A stretch of DNA of 34,823 bases. Source: Actinomycetota bacterium (GTDB lineage: Bacteria > Actinomycetota > Actinomycetes > Nanopelagicales > Nanopelagicaceae). Below are positions 27,900-34,823 of the stretch, piece by piece. Position 1 is the stretch's first letter; the number at the start of each line of letters is the position of its first letter. The translations under genes were made by a program, and so were the position numbers. The DNA is taken from positions 103,487 to 138,309 of the forward strand of contig PLXJ01000047.1 of the NCBI GenBank assembly GCA_003151395.1, in the 5' to 3' direction. The notes below the pieces were generated by a model. That model was not told the DNA's origin. It saw nothing but the letters and a program-made list of their open reading frames with translations, and did not search any database.

Positions 27900-30136
27900 T
27901 GGCCCTAGACACCGTAGCAATTGCGTCTGAGCAACCGAATACTCTGCAACCTTGGCGCGAGCTTGGATTAAAAGAGGACGAGTACTCCCGAATCAAAGAG
28001 ATTTTGGGCCGTCGTCCAACGGCTTCAGAACTCGCCATGTATTCCGTGATGTGGTCTGAGCACTGCTCTTACAAATCTTCCAAAGTGCACCTAAAACAGT
28101 TCGGAGAGAAGGCTCCGCACTCCGATGCACTCCTCGTTGGTATTGGCGAGAACGCGGGTGTCGTTGATATAGGTCAAGGTTATGCGGTCACCTTTAAAAT
28201 CGAATCGCATAACCACCCTTCTTTTGTTGAGCCCTATCAAGGGGCCGCCACCGGTGTCGGTGGGATCGTTCGCGATATTTTGACGATGGGCGCGCGTCCA
28301 ATTGCCGTCATGGATCCGCTCCGCTTTGGCCTCGCCGATGCGCCCGATACTCGCCGGGTTTTGCCGGGAATTGTCGCCGGCGTCGGGGGATACGGAAATT
28401 GTCTGGGTTTGCCAAACATTGGCGGCGAAGTCGTCTTTGATGAAACTTACGCCGGGAATCCATTAGTGAATGCGCTCTGCGTCGGTGTCATGCGCCATGA
28501 AGATATAAAACTTGCCACCGCTCACGGAACTGGAAATTTGGTCGTCCTTTTTGGAGCAAAGACTGGTGGAGATGGGATTGGTGGCGTCTCAGTCTTAGCT
28601 TCCGAAACTTTTGCATCTGGTAAAGCTGCAAAGCGGCCGTCTGTTCAGGTGGGAGATCCCTTCGCTGAAAAAGTATTGATCGAATGCTCACTTGAAATAT
28701 TTGCTGAAGATTTGGTAATTGGAATCCAAGATTTAGGTGGAGCGGGATTATCCTGCGCAACTAGCGAACTAGCTTCGGCGGGTTCCGGCGGGATGTCGAT
28801 TCAGCTAGATAAAGTTCCCCTCCGCGATCCCTCTCTATCGCCCGAAGAAATTTTAATGTCTGAGTCGCAAGAACGAATGTGCGCAATTATCGAACCCGCA
28901 AAACTTTCGCGCTTCATGAAGATCTGCAAAAAGTGGGATGTCACGGCAACAGTTATCGGAGAAGTCACCGCTGGAAAACATTTAGAAATTACATTTAATG
29001 GCGAGCTAATTGTTGATGTTCCGCCGCGCACGGTTGCTCATGATGGACCGGTGTACAACCGCCCGATAGCAAAGCCCGCATATTTGGATTCCTTGGTTCC
29101 AACAGAATTGCCGACCCTTGACACCCCCGATGCGATTAAAGCCGAACTTTTGTCGCTTATTGCCGCGCCGAATATCGCCGATAAATCTTGGGTTACCGAT
29201 CAATACGATCGTTATGTTCAAGGTAACTCTGTTTTAGCGCAACCAGAGGATTCTGGAATGGTTCGCATTGACGAGCAAACTCACCTCGGGGTGGCTATTT
29301 CTACCGATGCCAATGCACGCTGGTCGTATCTAGATCCCTATAACGGCGCAAAACTTGCCTTGCTTGAATCCTGTCGAAACATCGCGACGACCGGGGCAAA
29401 ACCACTTGCAGTCACTAATTGCCTAAATTTTGGATCTCCTGAGGATCCTGGCGTCATGTGGCAATTCGCTGAAACCGTCCGAGGTTTGGCAGATATTTGT
29501 TTAGAGATGGGTCTCCCCGTTACCGGTGGAAATGTCTCTTTTTATAATCAGACCGGGGCCGTGGCAATATTGCCAACCCCCGTCATTGGAGTGCTTGGAG
29601 TTATTCAGGATGTTCGTGCTCGCACAAAAATGGGCATCCCATCCGCAGGATTGCAATTGATCCAAATTGGTAATACTGGCGACAACTTCAGTGGATCAGA
29701 ATGGGCGCATTTGCACGGTCAGATGGGTGATCACGCACCGACGCCTGATGTTGGTACCGAGGTTCGACTCATTGAACTTTTGCTCGAAGCGCAACCGCTC
29801 TTCGAATCAGCTCACGACTTGAGTGACGGAGGCCTGGCCGCGGCACTCACCGAGGCCACATTGCGCAACAACATCGGTGCAACAATCGGATTACCTGGTG
29901 AATTTATACCCGGTGGAGTTGCTGCGGCACTTTTCGCCGAAACCCCTGGCAGAGTTCTCATTGCGGTTGATCCAATAAATCTCTCTGCGCTGGAAGTTCT
30001 CGCAGCCAAATACGAAATTCCACTCCACGCACTTGGTAGCACTGGTGGTGATGCGTTGGTCATTAATCACGCTTCAATTTCACTAACAGAACTTCGCGCG
30101 GCCTACACCGAAACTCTTCCGAGACTTTTTGGATAG
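27899..30136 (+). CDS. purL: FGAM synthase subunit PurL (small type)
   Basis: PurL converts FGAR to FGAM with ATP and ammonia. At 745 residues it is the small type that needs PurQ and PurS. Visible motifs are [12 protein letters not shown], the substrate loop [22 protein letters not shown], the [15 protein letters not shown] segment, the second half's ISTDANARW and [22 protein letters not shown], and [14 protein letters not shown] near the C-terminus. ATG overlaps the purQ stop. The next gene has a candidate GTG directly after the stop and an ATG nine bases later. Confidence 0.97.
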   Translation: MALDTVAIASEQPNTLQPWRELGLKEDEYSRIKEILGRRPTASELAMYSVMWSEHCSYKSSKVHLKQFGEKAPHSDALLVGIGENAGVVDIGQGYAVTFKIESHNHPSFVEPYQGAATGVGGIVRDILTMGARPIAVMDPLRFGLADAPDTRRVLPGIVAGVGGYGNCLGLPNIGGEVVFDETYAGNPLVNALCVGVMRHEDIKLATAHGTGNLVVLFGAKTGGDGIGGVSVLASETFASGKAAKRPSVQVGDPFAEKVLIECSLEIFAEDLVIGIQDLGGAGLSCATSELASAGSGGMSIQLDKVPLRDPSLSPEEILMSESQERMCAIIEPAKLSRFMKICKKWDVTATVIGEVTAGKHLEITFNGELIVDVPPRTVAHDGPVYNRPIAKPAYLDSLVPTELPTLDTPDAIKAELLSLIAAPNIADKSWVTDQYDRYVQGNSVLAQPEDSGMVRIDEQTHLGVAISTDANARWSYLDPYNGAKLALLESCRNIATTGAKPLAVTNCLNFGSPEDPGVMWQFAETVRGLADICLEMGLPVTGGNVSFYNQTGAVAILPTPVIGVLGVIQDVRARTKMGIPSAGLQLIQIGNTGDNFSGSEWAHLHGQMGDHAPTPDVGTEVRLIELLLEAQPLFESAHDLSDGGLAAALTEATLRNNIGATIGLPGEFIPGGVAAALFAETPGRVLIAVDPINLSALEVLAAKYEIPLHALGSTGGDALVINHASISLTELRAAYTETLPRLFG

Positions 30137-30145
30137 GTGAGGACA

Positions 30146-30460
30146 ATGGCGCGCGATCCCCTCGTACTCTCGCAGGTTAAAGCGCTCCTCGATCAAATCA
30201 ACCAGTTAGCTCCGGGGCACGCTGTCGAACTTAGAATCCCACCGTATGCCGCGATTCAATGTTGCACTGGACCAAAACATACGAGGGGTACGCCTCCGAA
30301 CGTTGTTGAAATGGGTGCAGATCAACTTTTTGGGCTCATAGATGGCTCTCTCCTCTGGAGTGAGGGTCTGGCCGATGGTCGGATTACTGCTAGCGGGGAG
30401 CGTTCAGACCTCTCGGAATTGTTTCAGCGGGTTGCCCGGACAATTAGGATTACAGAGTGA
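30146..30460 (+). CDS. Sterol-carrier-family-like protein embedded in the pur operon
   Basis: A 104-residue protein with no recognised catalytic motif. The core VELRIPPYAAIQCCTGPKHT followed by RGTPPNVVEMGADQLFGLI and LADGRITASGERSDLSEL matches a small actinobacterial family annotated as sterol carrier (SCP2-like), regularly found between purL and purF. That annotation rests on fold similarity; a lipid or sterol role is doubtful and its link to purines is unknown. I chose the ATG at 30146 because AGGTGAGG precedes it; a GTG three codons earlier is open. The stop overlaps the purF GTG by three bases (GTGA). Confidence 0.72.
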   Translation: MARDPLVLSQVKALLDQINQLAPGHAVELRIPPYAAIQCCTGPKHTRGTPPNVVEMGADQLFGLIDGSLLWSEGLADGRITASGERSDLSELFQRVARTIRITE

Positions 30461-31926
30461 CCAGACGCCCAGACGGAAAGCTGACTTTTGAGACTTCCGG
30501 TGTCGAAAAAGGTCCACAAGATGAATGTGGTGTATTTGGGGTTTGGGCCCCTGATGAAGAGGTAGCAAAACTAACATTTTACGGGCTTTATGCCTTGCAA
30601 CACCGTGGTCAGGAATCCGCGGGCATCGCTACATCTGATGGTAAGCGAATCGTCGTTTACAAGGATATGGGACTGGTCTCTCAAGTCTTTACTGAAAATG
30701 ATCTCGCGACTCTCACTGGCAAATTAGCTATTGGGCATTGTCGTTATTCAACAACTGGATCATCCACTTGGGCAAATGCGCAACCAACTTTGCGATCCAC
30801 TAATCACGGAACTCTTGCGCTCGCTCACAACGGGAACTTAACAAATACCGGAGATCTGGCCGAAACACTTGCGAGAATTACGCCAAAAAATGACGACGGT
30901 ATGCATGCTACAACTGACACTGAAATCATGACCGCCTTAATAGCCGCCCAAGAAGGAAAGAATTTCGAAAGTTCTGCTCTTGCAGTTCTTCCGTTACTTA
31001 AAGGCGCCTTCTCACTGGTCTTTATGGATGAAAACACTCTCTATGCGGCTCGAGATCGAAATGGAGTCAGACCACTTGTTATCGGCAAACTAGATCATGG
31101 TTGGGTTGTTGCATCTGAAACTGCTGCCTTGGATATAGTCGGCGCATCTTTTATCCGTGAAGTTGAATGCGGAGAATTTATTGCGATCGATGAAAATGGA
31201 TTGCGGTCAACGCGCTGGGCCACACCAGAACCAAAGGGTTGCGTCTTTGAATATGTTTATTTAGCCCGCCCTGATACTTCTATAGCGGGTCGCAACGTGC
31301 ATACAACGCGGGTCGCACTTGGCGCACAACTAGCAAAAGAACATCCAGTCCAAGCAGATTTAGTTATTCCCGTTCCCGAGTCGGGAACTCCGGCCGCCGT
31401 TGGATATGCTCGCGAGTCTGGAATTCCATACGGAACAGGTTTAGTTAAGAATTCATATGTTGGTAGAACCTTTATTCAGCCAAGCCAGACGATTCGCCAA
31501 TTGGGGATTCGGCTGAAGCTAAATCCGCTTCGTGATGTTATTGAGGGTAAGCGGATCGTCGTCGTTGATGACTCGATCGTTCGCGGTAACACCCAGCGTG
31601 CATTAGTTCGTATGTTGCGCGAAGCTGGTGCGCTTGAAATTCACGTTCGCATATCCTCTCCGCCTGTTAAGTGGCCCTGTTACTACGGCATTGATTTTGC
31701 CTCTCGTGCAGAGTTAATCGCCGCGGGACTCGAAGTCGAGGAGATTCGGCGTTCGATAGGCGCGGACTCCTTGGGCTACGTTTCGATGGAGGGGATGATC
31801 GCAGCAACGACAATCGCTGAATCTAATTTATGCTCCGCTTGTTTTACTGGTCAATACCCGATCGACATTCCAACTGACTTATCTGCTGGCAAGAACTTGC
31901 TGGAGATTGTGAATCGCTACGAATGA
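30457..31926 (+). CDS. purF: Amidophosphoribosyltransferase
   Basis: PurF catalyses the first committed purine step, PRPP plus glutamine to phosphoribosylamine. The 489-residue protein has a propeptide ending at E23, so that C24 (ECGVFG) becomes the N-terminal nucleophile after self-cleavage. The glutaminase domain continues with LQHRGQESAGI and GHCRYST; the PRTase domain has the PRPP loop VVVDDSIVRGNT. Cysteines in GCVFEYVYL, PCYYGIDF and NLCSACFTG fit the [4Fe-4S] ligands of Bacillus-type enzymes. Start GTG overlaps the preceding stop; the stop overlaps purM (ATGA). Confidence 0.97.
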   Translation: MTRRPDGKLTFETSGVEKGPQDECGVFGVWAPDEEVAKLTFYGLYALQHRGQESAGIATSDGKRIVVYKDMGLVSQVFTENDLATLTGKLAIGHCRYSTTGSSTWANAQPTLRSTNHGTLALAHNGNLTNTGDLAETLARITPKNDDGMHATTDTEIMTALIAAQEGKNFESSALAVLPLLKGAFSLVFMDENTLYAARDRNGVRPLVIGKLDHGWVVASETAALDIVGASFIREVECGEFIAIDENGLRSTRWATPEPKGCVFEYVYLARPDTSIAGRNVHTTRVALGAQLAKEHPVQADLVIPVPESGTPAAVGYARESGIPYGTGLVKNSYVGRTFIQPSQTIRQLGIRLKLNPLRDVIEGKRIVVVDDSIVRGNTQRALVRMLREAGALEIHVRISSPPVKWPCYYGIDFASRAELIAAGLEVEEIRRSIGADSLGYVSMEGMIAATTIAESNLCSACFTGQYPIDIPTDLSAGKNLLEIVNRYE

Positions 31927-32993
31927 CCTCTCCTAACTCAACAACATATGCGGCCGCTGGCGTAGATATTGTTGCTGGGGATCGGGCCGTTGAATTAATG
32001 AAGGCGCATCTCGCAAAAGCTCGTCGCCCAGAAGTTTTGGGAGATATTGGTGGCTTTGCAGGTCTCTTCGATGTTTCTGCTTTAAAGAAATTCAATCGAC
32101 CGTTGCTTGCAACTTCCACTGATGGCGTCGGAACAAAAACCGAAATCGCTCGGGCGATGTCAAAATTCGACACCATTGGTGAAGATTTAGTTGCGATGGT
32201 TGTGGATGACTTGGTCGTCTGCGGGGCCGAGCCACTTTTTATGACTGATTACATTGCAGTTGGAAAAGTTTTTCCCGAACGTATTGCAGAAATCGTTCGT
32301 GGTATTGCAATTGGTTGCCAAAAAGCAGGAACCGCACTTATCGGTGGTGAAACTGCCGAACATCCGGGGCTACTTGCGGAGGATGAATTTGATATTGCAG
32401 GAGCGGCGACCGGGGCAGTTGACCATGAAAATTTATTGGGTGAGCATCTAGTTCGTGCCGGGGATGTCATTATTGCGATGCCAGCTTCGGGATTGCACGC
32501 CAATGGGTACTCACTTGTTCGCCACATCTTAAAAACAAAAAACTTATTGCTAGAAAATTATCTTGAAGAATTTGGAAAGACCCTTGGCGAAGTTCTTTTG
32601 ACTCCAACAGAGATTTACTCTCTTGATTGCCTTGCCCTCCACAAAGGTCTAAAGGGCGCACTTCATGGGTTTGCGCACATTACTGGTGGTGGAATTGCAG
32701 CTAATACCTCGCGAGTTATTCCAGCCGACCTCGTGGCAACCTTTGATCGGGCGACCTGGTCCCTTCCTGTCGAAATGGAGTATTTGGCCCAGGTGGGAGG
32801 GGTGCCTCAGCGCGATATGGAGCGAACCTGGAACTGTGGCATCGGTATGGTCGCTTTGGTGGACCCCCAAATCGCCGATTTGGCGATTCGAAGCCTTGCA
32901 GCCAGGGGTATGAAGGCCTGGGCCTGTGGGGTAATTGAGCGTAAAACCGCCGAAAAAGAGTCTGCGTTGGTGGGTAACTACCAAGCGCGATAA
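31923..32993 (+). CDS. purM: Phosphoribosylformylglycinamidine cyclo-ligase (AIR synthetase)
   Basis: PurM closes the imidazole ring, FGAM to AIR, with ATP. The 356-residue protein has YAAAGVDIVAGDRAVELMK, the STDGVGTKTEIA motif, DDLVVCGAEPLFMTDYIAVG, IGGETAEHPG, the ATP-loop GLHANGYSLVR, and HITGGGIAANTSRVIP. It closes the purine run. Overlap with purF is four bases; 56 bases follow before the DUF3073 gene. Confidence 0.97.
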   Translation: MTSPNSTTYAAAGVDIVAGDRAVELMKAHLAKARRPEVLGDIGGFAGLFDVSALKKFNRPLLATSTDGVGTKTEIARAMSKFDTIGEDLVAMVVDDLVVCGAEPLFMTDYIAVGKVFPERIAEIVRGIAIGCQKAGTALIGGETAEHPGLLAEDEFDIAGAATGAVDHENLLGEHLVRAGDVIIAMPASGLHANGYSLVRHILKTKNLLLENYLEEFGKTLGEVLLTPTEIYSLDCLALHKGLKGALHGFAHITGGGIAANTSRVIPADLVATFDRATWSLPVEMEYLAQVGGVPQRDMERTWNCGIGMVALVDPQIADLAIRSLAARGMKAWACGVIERKTAEKESALVGNYQAR

Positions 32994-33049
32994 CCTTCGC
33001 TCCTGACGAAATTAAACAAGATTGATACATAGAAGAAGGAGGTCTCGCT

Positions 33050-33256
33050 ATGGGGCGTGGCCGACAGAAAGCTAAGGCGACACGAGTCGCTCGCGATCTT
33101 AAATATTCTGGTCCAGATATGGATTTAGAGCGTTTGGCAAAAGAACTCCACGGAGAAGCACCGGCTAGCACAGCTAGCAGAATGGTCACCGATGAGAGCG
33201 ATGAAGAGCCTTACTTAAACGATAATGAAGATGGCAATTACGCCAAGCGCGCGTAA
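33050..33256 (+). CDS. DUF3073 family protein
   Basis: A 68-residue protein found across actinobacteria, usually between purM and bldC. It opens MGRGRQKAKATRVARDLKYS, a basic stretch, then turns acidic (DESDEEPYLNDNED). It is probably soluble and partly disordered; the basic N-terminus could bind nucleic acid, but the function is unknown. A near-perfect ribosome site AGAAGGAGGT sits ahead of the ATG, stronger than at most genes here, which suggests high expression. Confidence 0.93.
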   Translation: MGRGRQKAKATRVARDLKYSGPDMDLERLAKELHGEAPASTASRMVTDESDEEPYLNDNEDGNYAKRA

Positions 33257-33295
33257 TTTATTTTGCATCGTTAGCCATCGGTAACTAGTGAACTG

Positions 33296-34111
33296 ATGCT
33301 CCCAACTCCTTATGTTGCATCCCTGCGGGTGTATGAGCCAATGGATGCATTTGAACCGGCAGAGCGGTTGCGCTGGGAAGCAATCCCAATTACTTCGACT
33401 ACTGGGCTCGACGAGCAAATCCGTGCGCTCCGCAGGTTAATTTCATCCGAACCTCCGGCGCTCAGTGCAGATGGTGCCCATATCTTGGAATTTGAAGGAA
33501 AGCGTTATGTAGCACCCTGGTCCACCGCTGCAAGGTCATGGGCGGCGCTTTCAAAATTTAAAGAATCAATGCCACTCAATGTCGCCAGATTTTTTGTTCC
33601 TGCAAATGTTGAAGAAGCTATTTTGATTAATTCCGAAACCGTTGAAGACAAAGTCCCACATATCCTCACCGAAACCTGGGTGATTCCACCACGTTGGTTT
33701 TCGCTCTTCGAACCAGGCGACCGAATTCGTGGCAATAATGAAGATGGACCGTTCACTATTCTTCGAACTTCAATCTCAAATGCCAAGAAACGTTGCATGT
33801 TCACACACCAGAGCGTTGTTGAGGCATTTGGCAACGGTCCAATTGAAGAAGACATTGCCGACCTCTTGGAGTGGCTCAACATGTTTCACGCGCAATCGTT
33901 GGTTGAGCTGGATTATGGTGGGTTGGCTCAGTATTTAGAGCAGACGCTGAAGGAAGATGGTTTTGACGGTTTATCGGCCGACACCTCCATTGAGGATATT
34001 CAACTCTCGTTAGGGGGCCTTTCCGCCGGAGATGGCGCAAAAGCCGGTTTGGGGTATGAACGTTTAGTCTCTAGGTGGCGCAAAGTAGCCGCACTAGAGC
34101 AGGCCACCTGA
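33296..34111 (+). CDS. Conserved actinobacterial hypothetical protein upstream of bldC
   Basis: A 271-residue soluble protein I do not assign to a function. It begins MLPTPYVASLRVYEPMDAF. Conserved-looking pieces are KRYVAPWSTAARSWAALSKFK, ETWVIPPRWFSLFEPGDR and YGGLAQYLEQTL. I recall homologues with YVA-LRVYEP, PW-T-RSW-AL and W-IP--WF-LFEP at this same place next to bldC in Streptomyces and relatives. No catalytic motif, signal peptide or membrane segment is seen. The start at ATG 33296 has no clear ribosome site. The context (DUF3073, this gene, bldC) is a conserved neighbourhood. Confidence 0.75.
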   Translation: MLPTPYVASLRVYEPMDAFEPAERLRWEAIPITSTTGLDEQIRALRRLISSEPPALSADGAHILEFEGKRYVAPWSTAARSWAALSKFKESMPLNVARFFVPANVEEAILINSETVEDKVPHILTETWVIPPRWFSLFEPGDRIRGNNEDGPFTILRTSISNAKKRCMFTHQSVVEAFGNGPIEEDIADLLEWLNMFHAQSLVELDYGGLAQYLEQTLKEDGFDGLSADTSIEDIQLSLGGLSAGDGAKAGLGYERLVSRWRKVAALEQAT

Positions 34112-34114
34112 TCT

Positions 34115-34126
34115 GAGAAATTTCTC
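34115..34126. repeat. 12-base palindrome upstream of bldC
   Basis: GAGAAATTTCTC is a perfect palindrome with no loop, so it is a protein-binding candidate rather than an RNA hairpin. It ends 10 bases before the -35-like TTGTCA at 34137. Confidence 0.4.
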
Positions 34127-34136
34127 CCCAAACCCC

Positions 34137-34166
34137 TTGTCATAACGGTCTGATAACGGGAATACT
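34137..34166 (+). promoter_or_regulatory. Possible bldC promoter
   Basis: TTGTCA (34137-34142) and AATACT (34161-34166) are separated by 18 bases, resembling -35 and -10 hexamers at five and four of six positions. The expected start would be near 34173, giving a leader of about 48 bases that includes the hairpin at 34181-34198. Read by eye only. Confidence 0.35.
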
Positions 34167-34180
34167 GCACCCATATCGGT

Positions 34181-34198
34181 GCGAAATGGACATTTCGC
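34181..34198 (+). other. Leader hairpin of bldC
   Basis: GCGAAAT pairs perfectly with ATTTCGC around GGAC, 22 bases before the bldC ATG and just ahead of its ribosome site (CGGGGGCG). It may tune translation or mRNA stability. Confidence 0.45.
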
Positions 34199-34220
34199 CA
34201 ATTCACCAACGGGGGCGACG

Positions 34221-34415
34221 ATGAGCGAACAAGAGACCTTGCTGACGCCATCAGAAGTTGCTGCGTTGTTTCGAGTGGACCCTAAGACCGTAACCAGATG
34301 GGCGAAGGCCGGAAAGTTAACAAGCATTCGTACGCTTGGTGGGCATCGTCGATACAAAGAATCCGAAGTGACTGCACTTTTAAATTCGGTTCCAGGAAAT
34401 TCTTCCGCTCGCTAA
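34221..34415 (+). CDS. bldC: MerR-like developmental regulator BldC
   Basis: BldC is a small DNA-binding protein that in Streptomyces delays development by binding AT-rich direct repeats. The 64-residue protein has the highly conserved core LLTPSEVAALFRVDPKTVTR and WAKAGKLTSIRTLGGHRRY, a winged-helix MerR-type domain with no effector domain. The frame is open upstream to 34179, but conservation starts at SEQETLLTP, and GGGGGCGACG precedes the ATG at 34221. This organism is not expected to form hyphae, so the target genes here must differ. AT-rich direct repeats lie just past its stop. Confidence 0.95.
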   Translation: MSEQETLLTPSEVAALFRVDPKTVTRWAKAGKLTSIRTLGGHRRYKESEVTALLNSVPGNSSAR

Positions 34416-34439
34416 ATAATCAAAGGCAAATAGTTAGGC

Positions 34440-34456
34440 AATAGTTAATAACTATT
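34440..34456. repeat. AT-rich inverted repeat after bldC
   Basis: AATAGTTA-A-TAACTATT has perfect 8-base arms. A further direct copy of AATAGTTA lies at 34429-34436, 11 bases upstream start-to-start. Outer arms GCTAAATA (34411-34418) and TATTTAGC (34453-34460) also match. Confidence 0.55.
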
Positions 34457-34483
34457 TAGCAAAGAGTAAATTTTGGAGAAATA

Positions 34484-34531
34484 AAAGCAATATCAGTCGA
34501 AAGCAATATCAATCGAAAGCAATAACAATCA
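34484..34531. repeat. Three tandem 16-base repeats between bldC and tRNA-Phe
   Basis: Copies at 34484-34499, 34500-34515 and 34516-34531 follow AAAGCAATATCARTCG, the third with a few changes (AATAACAATCA at its end). They abut the encoded CCA of tRNA-Phe on its 3' side. Both flanking genes end here (convergent), so a promoter role is not expected. Confidence 0.75.
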
Positions 34532-34532
34532 A

Positions 34533-34609
34533 TGGTGGCTCGGGACAGGATCGAACTGTCGACCTCACGATTTTCAGTCGCGCGCTCGTACCAACTGAGC
34601 TACCGAGCC
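34533..34609 (-). tRNA. tRNA-Phe (anticodon GAA)
   Basis: On the minus strand GGCTCGG pairs with CCGAGCC, the discriminator is A and CCA is encoded. The anticodon stem CGCGA/TCGTG encloses CTGAAAA, giving GAA. The D-arm reads GCTCAGTTGGTA and the T-loop GTTCGATCC. Confidence 0.97.
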
Positions 34610-34628
34610 AATAATTTAGATGTCCTAG

Positions 34629-34702
34629 CGACCCAGACGGGACTTGAACCCGCGACCTCCGCCGTGACAGGGCGGCGCGCTAACCAACTGCGCTACTGGG
34701 CC
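34629..34702 (-). tRNA. tRNA-Asp (anticodon GTC)
   Basis: On the minus strand GGCCCAG pairs with CTGGGTC (one G-T), the discriminator is G and CCA is not encoded. The anticodon stem CCGCC/GGCGG encloses CTGTCAC, giving GTC. A hairpin-like AACTTAT-TTTC-ATAAGTT (34704-34721) separates it from the upstream tRNA-Glu. Confidence 0.97.
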
Positions 34703-34782
34703 AAACTTATTTTCATAAGTTAGCTTTTCGTAAATTTACTGCAACCACTTCAACTCATCCAACCGTTCCCAGTTGGTGAGAG

Positions 34783-34823
34783 TGCCCCCAACGGGGTTCG
34801 AACCCGTGTTACCGCCGTGAAAG
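34783..34823 (-). tRNA. tRNA-Glu (anticodon TTC), partial
   Basis: Only the 3' half is in the window. On the minus strand it shows the anticodon loop CTTTCAC (TTC), the stem strand GGCGG, a T-arm with GGTTCGAACCC, and the acceptor strand TGGGGGC with discriminator A; CCA is not encoded. The 5' half lies past the right edge. The Glu-Asp-Phe order is a common actinobacterial tRNA cluster. Confidence 0.9.

Noticed and set aside
34484-34531. CRISPR array
   Set aside because: The 16-base units are directly adjacent with no spacers, and no cas gene is present.
34532-34723. 63-residue plus-strand frame at the right edge
   Set aside because: It runs antisense across tRNA-Phe and tRNA-Asp.

Overview
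The window comes from a free-living member of the Actinomycetota. Lineage markers are BldC, a DUF3073 protein, a tRNA adenosine deaminase-associated protein, a Crp/GlxR-type regulator next to nth, the membrane half of a MarP-like protein, and a PurS/PurQ/small-PurL purine system. Base composition is near balanced rather than GC-rich. Genes are packed with 1-4 base start/stop overlaps and very short gaps. Together this suggests a streamlined aquatic lineage such as freshwater acI (Nanopelagicales); the placement is an inference from content, not a phylogeny.

Layout. (1) 1-2430: partial malic enzyme and uracil phosphoribosyltransferase on the minus strand, divergent from a tRNA deaminase-associated gene, tadA and tRNA-Ser(CGA). 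(2) 2465-6195: a large amino-acid-type permease carrying a C-terminal OB-fold domain and a secreted YVTN beta-propeller, between two tRNA-Ser genes in opposite orientation. (3) 6256-11746: small SRP RNA, dnaX (with an in-frame A AAA AAG heptamer), recR, aspartokinase (with a likely internal beta-subunit start), asd and a GNAT acetyltransferase. (4) 11724-13644: metallophosphoesterase divergent from a YqeY / DUF4177 / RidA run. (5) 13770-17946: a secreted EXORDIUM-like protein, crp, then nth, a TlpA-like thioredoxin, a MarP-like membrane domain without its protease, and a small secreted protein. (6) 17949-20631: divergent acs and satP sharing a Crp-type operator, an apparent acetate uptake and activation unit. 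(7) 20632-21092: a 461-base gap with a terminator-like hairpin, a leader hairpin, a candidate 52-residue ORF and another hairpin. (8) 21093-32993: class II aldolase, then purA-purD-purB-purC-purS-purQ-purL-(SCP-like)-purF-purM, mostly overlapping. (9) 33050-34823: DUF3073, a conserved hypothetical and bldC, then a leftward tRNA cluster Glu(partial)-Asp-Phe whose 3' side carries three 16-base tandem repeats and an AT-rich inverted repeat.

How the parts work together. The purine block covers most steps from PRPP to AMP; purN, purH, purK and purE are not here. The malic enzyme and the satP/acs unit handle organic acids and acetate, and the crp gene in the same window is the obvious candidate regulator of satP/acs. 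lysC and asd supply the aspartate family of amino acids and diaminopimelate.

No CRISPR array, insertion sequence, phage gene or defence system is visible. The most interesting items are the candidate dnaX frameshift site, the permease-OB fusion, the EXORDIUM-like secreted protein, the protease-less MarP remnant, the class II-like Crp architecture at satP, and the structured gap upstream of the aldolase gene.
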